Source of the DNA: JAUHXS01 sp965213575
Lineage (GTDB): Bacteria > Bacteroidota > Bacteroidia > Chitinophagales > JAUHXS01
Direction of reading: 5' to 3'
Assembly (NCBI GenBank): GCA_965213575.1
Contig: CBDBZN010000014.1
Location: 1-64,000 of the forward strand
DNA: 64,000 bases
Below, piece after piece: positions 63,294-64,000 of the stretch (its first letter is position 1; each line of letters begins with the position of its first letter). Below the pieces are notes generated by a model. The model saw only the letters and a list, made by a program, of their open reading frames with translations. It was not told the origin of the DNA and did not search any database. The position numbers and the translations under genes were made by a program.

Positions 63294-64000
63294 ATGCATT
63301 TATATTTTATTCAAAGAAAAAAATTAAAAGGGTGCTTAGCTTTCTTGATGATTTTTACATTTTGCATTAGTAAACTTTATGCTACAAATACCATTTCTTC
63401 TCCGTTTAATGTCTATACTAAGGGATTTATAGAAAATAAAGGCCAGTTTTCAACGACCGCAGGTACTAGTGCAGATTTCGTGTACTTTCATATCTCAAAT
63501 GGCTTAACAGAATTATTTATTACTGAACATGGTTTATCATATGTTTTTTTAAAACCTATAGAAAACGCGACAAAGAAGCATTTAGCCTCTCAACAGCTAG
63601 ATCCTAACTTTGAAGAAGAAGTTTTTCTTTCTTATACAACAGAGCGGATGGATGTTATATTAAAAGGTGCTCGTATTTTGCAAGAAAATATTATTAAAGA
63701 AAATCCTTATGATAAATATAACAACTACTATCTACCTCATTGCCCAGAGGGAGTTATGGAAGTGCGACGATTTCAAGCTATAAAAATCAGAGATGTATAT
63801 CCTGGAATTGATTGGGAGATTTTCCAACAAGAAAATGGAAATATAAAATATCAATTTGTGGTGCATCCGGGAGCTGATCCTAATCAAATAAAATTGTTAT
63901 ACAGAGGTGCTGGTGAGATTGAGGTGAAAAATAATAATGAGATTATTATTGCCACCTCAGAAGTAACATTAAGTGAAGGCAAGCTGTTGTGTTACCAAGA
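63294..64000 (+). CDS. N-terminal part of a large secreted DUF7948-like protein (runs off the window)
   Basis: An open frame from ATG 63294 to the end of the window, 235 codons so far. It starts MHLYFIQRKKLKG, then a hydrophobic signal segment CLAFLMIFTFCISKLYA. The mature N-terminus has KGFIENKGQF, ADFVYFHISNGLTELFITEH and YVFLKPIE, then YLPHCPEGVMEVRRFQAIKI, VYPGIDWEIF and KYQFVVHPGADPNQIKL. This is the DUF7948 module seen at the start of SBBP-repeat and T9SS-exported giant proteins in Bacteroidota (and in some Planctomycetes). The rest, including any sorting domain, is outside the window. Confidence 0.8.
   Translation, partial: MHLYFIQRKKLKGCLAFLMIFTFCISKLYATNTISSPFNVYTKGFIENKGQFSTTAGTSADFVYFHISNGLTELFITEHGLSYVFLKPIENATKKHLASQQLDPNFEEEVFLSYTTERMDVILKGARILQENIIKENPYDKYNNYYLPHCPEGVMEVRRFQAIKIRDVYPGIDWEIFQQENGNIKYQFVVHPGADPNQIKLLYRGAGEIEVKNNNEIIIATSEVTLSEGKLLCYQ

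Noticed and set aside
1..64000. CRISPR array, rRNA operon or complete insertion sequence
   Set aside because: No regularly spaced identical repeats, no rRNA-like sequence and no transposase-like protein were recognised on either strand.

Overview
The window is an AT-rich chromosomal segment from a member of the phylum Bacteroidota. Evidence: a gliding-motility lipoprotein GldJ fragment, four proteins typical of or carrying type IX secretion (T9SS) sorting signals, paired DUF3857 transglutaminase proteins, a Bacteroidota-type phenylacetate (paa) operon, TAnnTTTG-like promoter elements, and almost no Shine-Dalgarno sequences. I cannot place it more finely than a gliding or T9SS-bearing lineage. 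No rRNA, CRISPR array, complete insertion sequence or prophage was seen.

Layout. 1-8.2 kb: gldJ (3' end), a methyltransferase, murF, an AI-2E-type permease, a three-gene envelope cassette (YtxH, holin-like, unknown) and a sensor-regulator cluster. Nearly every gene here is broken by single-base indels, mostly in homopolymers, while the following 13 kb are intact; this looks like poor consensus sequence, not gene decay. 9-12.7 kb: a tight operon of an N-formylglutamate amidohydrolase-like protein, a QEGLA/DUF1704 metallopeptidase (the family of mammalian MATCAP) and an ATP-grasp ligase, which is the best candidate for an undescribed system. 12.7-16.6 kb: omega-amidase and transaminase, then GDP-mannose and Kdo-precursor enzymes. 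16.7-20.9 kb: RecQ and a T9SS cargo protein. 20.9-35.2 kb: a Bor-like lipoprotein, a scrapyard of three gene fragments, a cassette of secreted and transglutaminase-like proteins, a giant alpha-2-macroglobulin with pbpC, and tRNA-Pro(GGG). The 5' end of the macroglobulin gene, with its promoter, is duplicated as a direct repeat on either side of the cassette.

35-49.6 kb holds housekeeping and envelope genes (epimerase, glycosyltransferase, LpxD-like acyltransferase, gcvT, scpA, flippase-like protein, mutL, trmB, DoxX) plus a two-copy inverted-repeat element between convergent genes. 49.7-54.8 kb is a phenylacetyl-CoA epoxidase operon (paaA, B, C, D) led by a TetR regulator. It is interleaved with small accessory genes: a HepT/MntA toxin-antitoxin pair almost fused between tetR and paaA, a truncated four-helix-bundle gene, and a DUF4160/DUF2442 pair. 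The TetR gene has one operator-like palindrome at its promoter and a second copy inside its own coding sequence. 54.9-64 kb: a small lipocalin-like protein, POT peptide transporter, O-methyltransferase, ligA, a T9SS type-B FG-GAP protein (frameshifted at an A8 tract), a LpxL-type acyltransferase (frameshifted at an A7 tract) and the start of a large DUF7948-like secreted protein that runs off the window.
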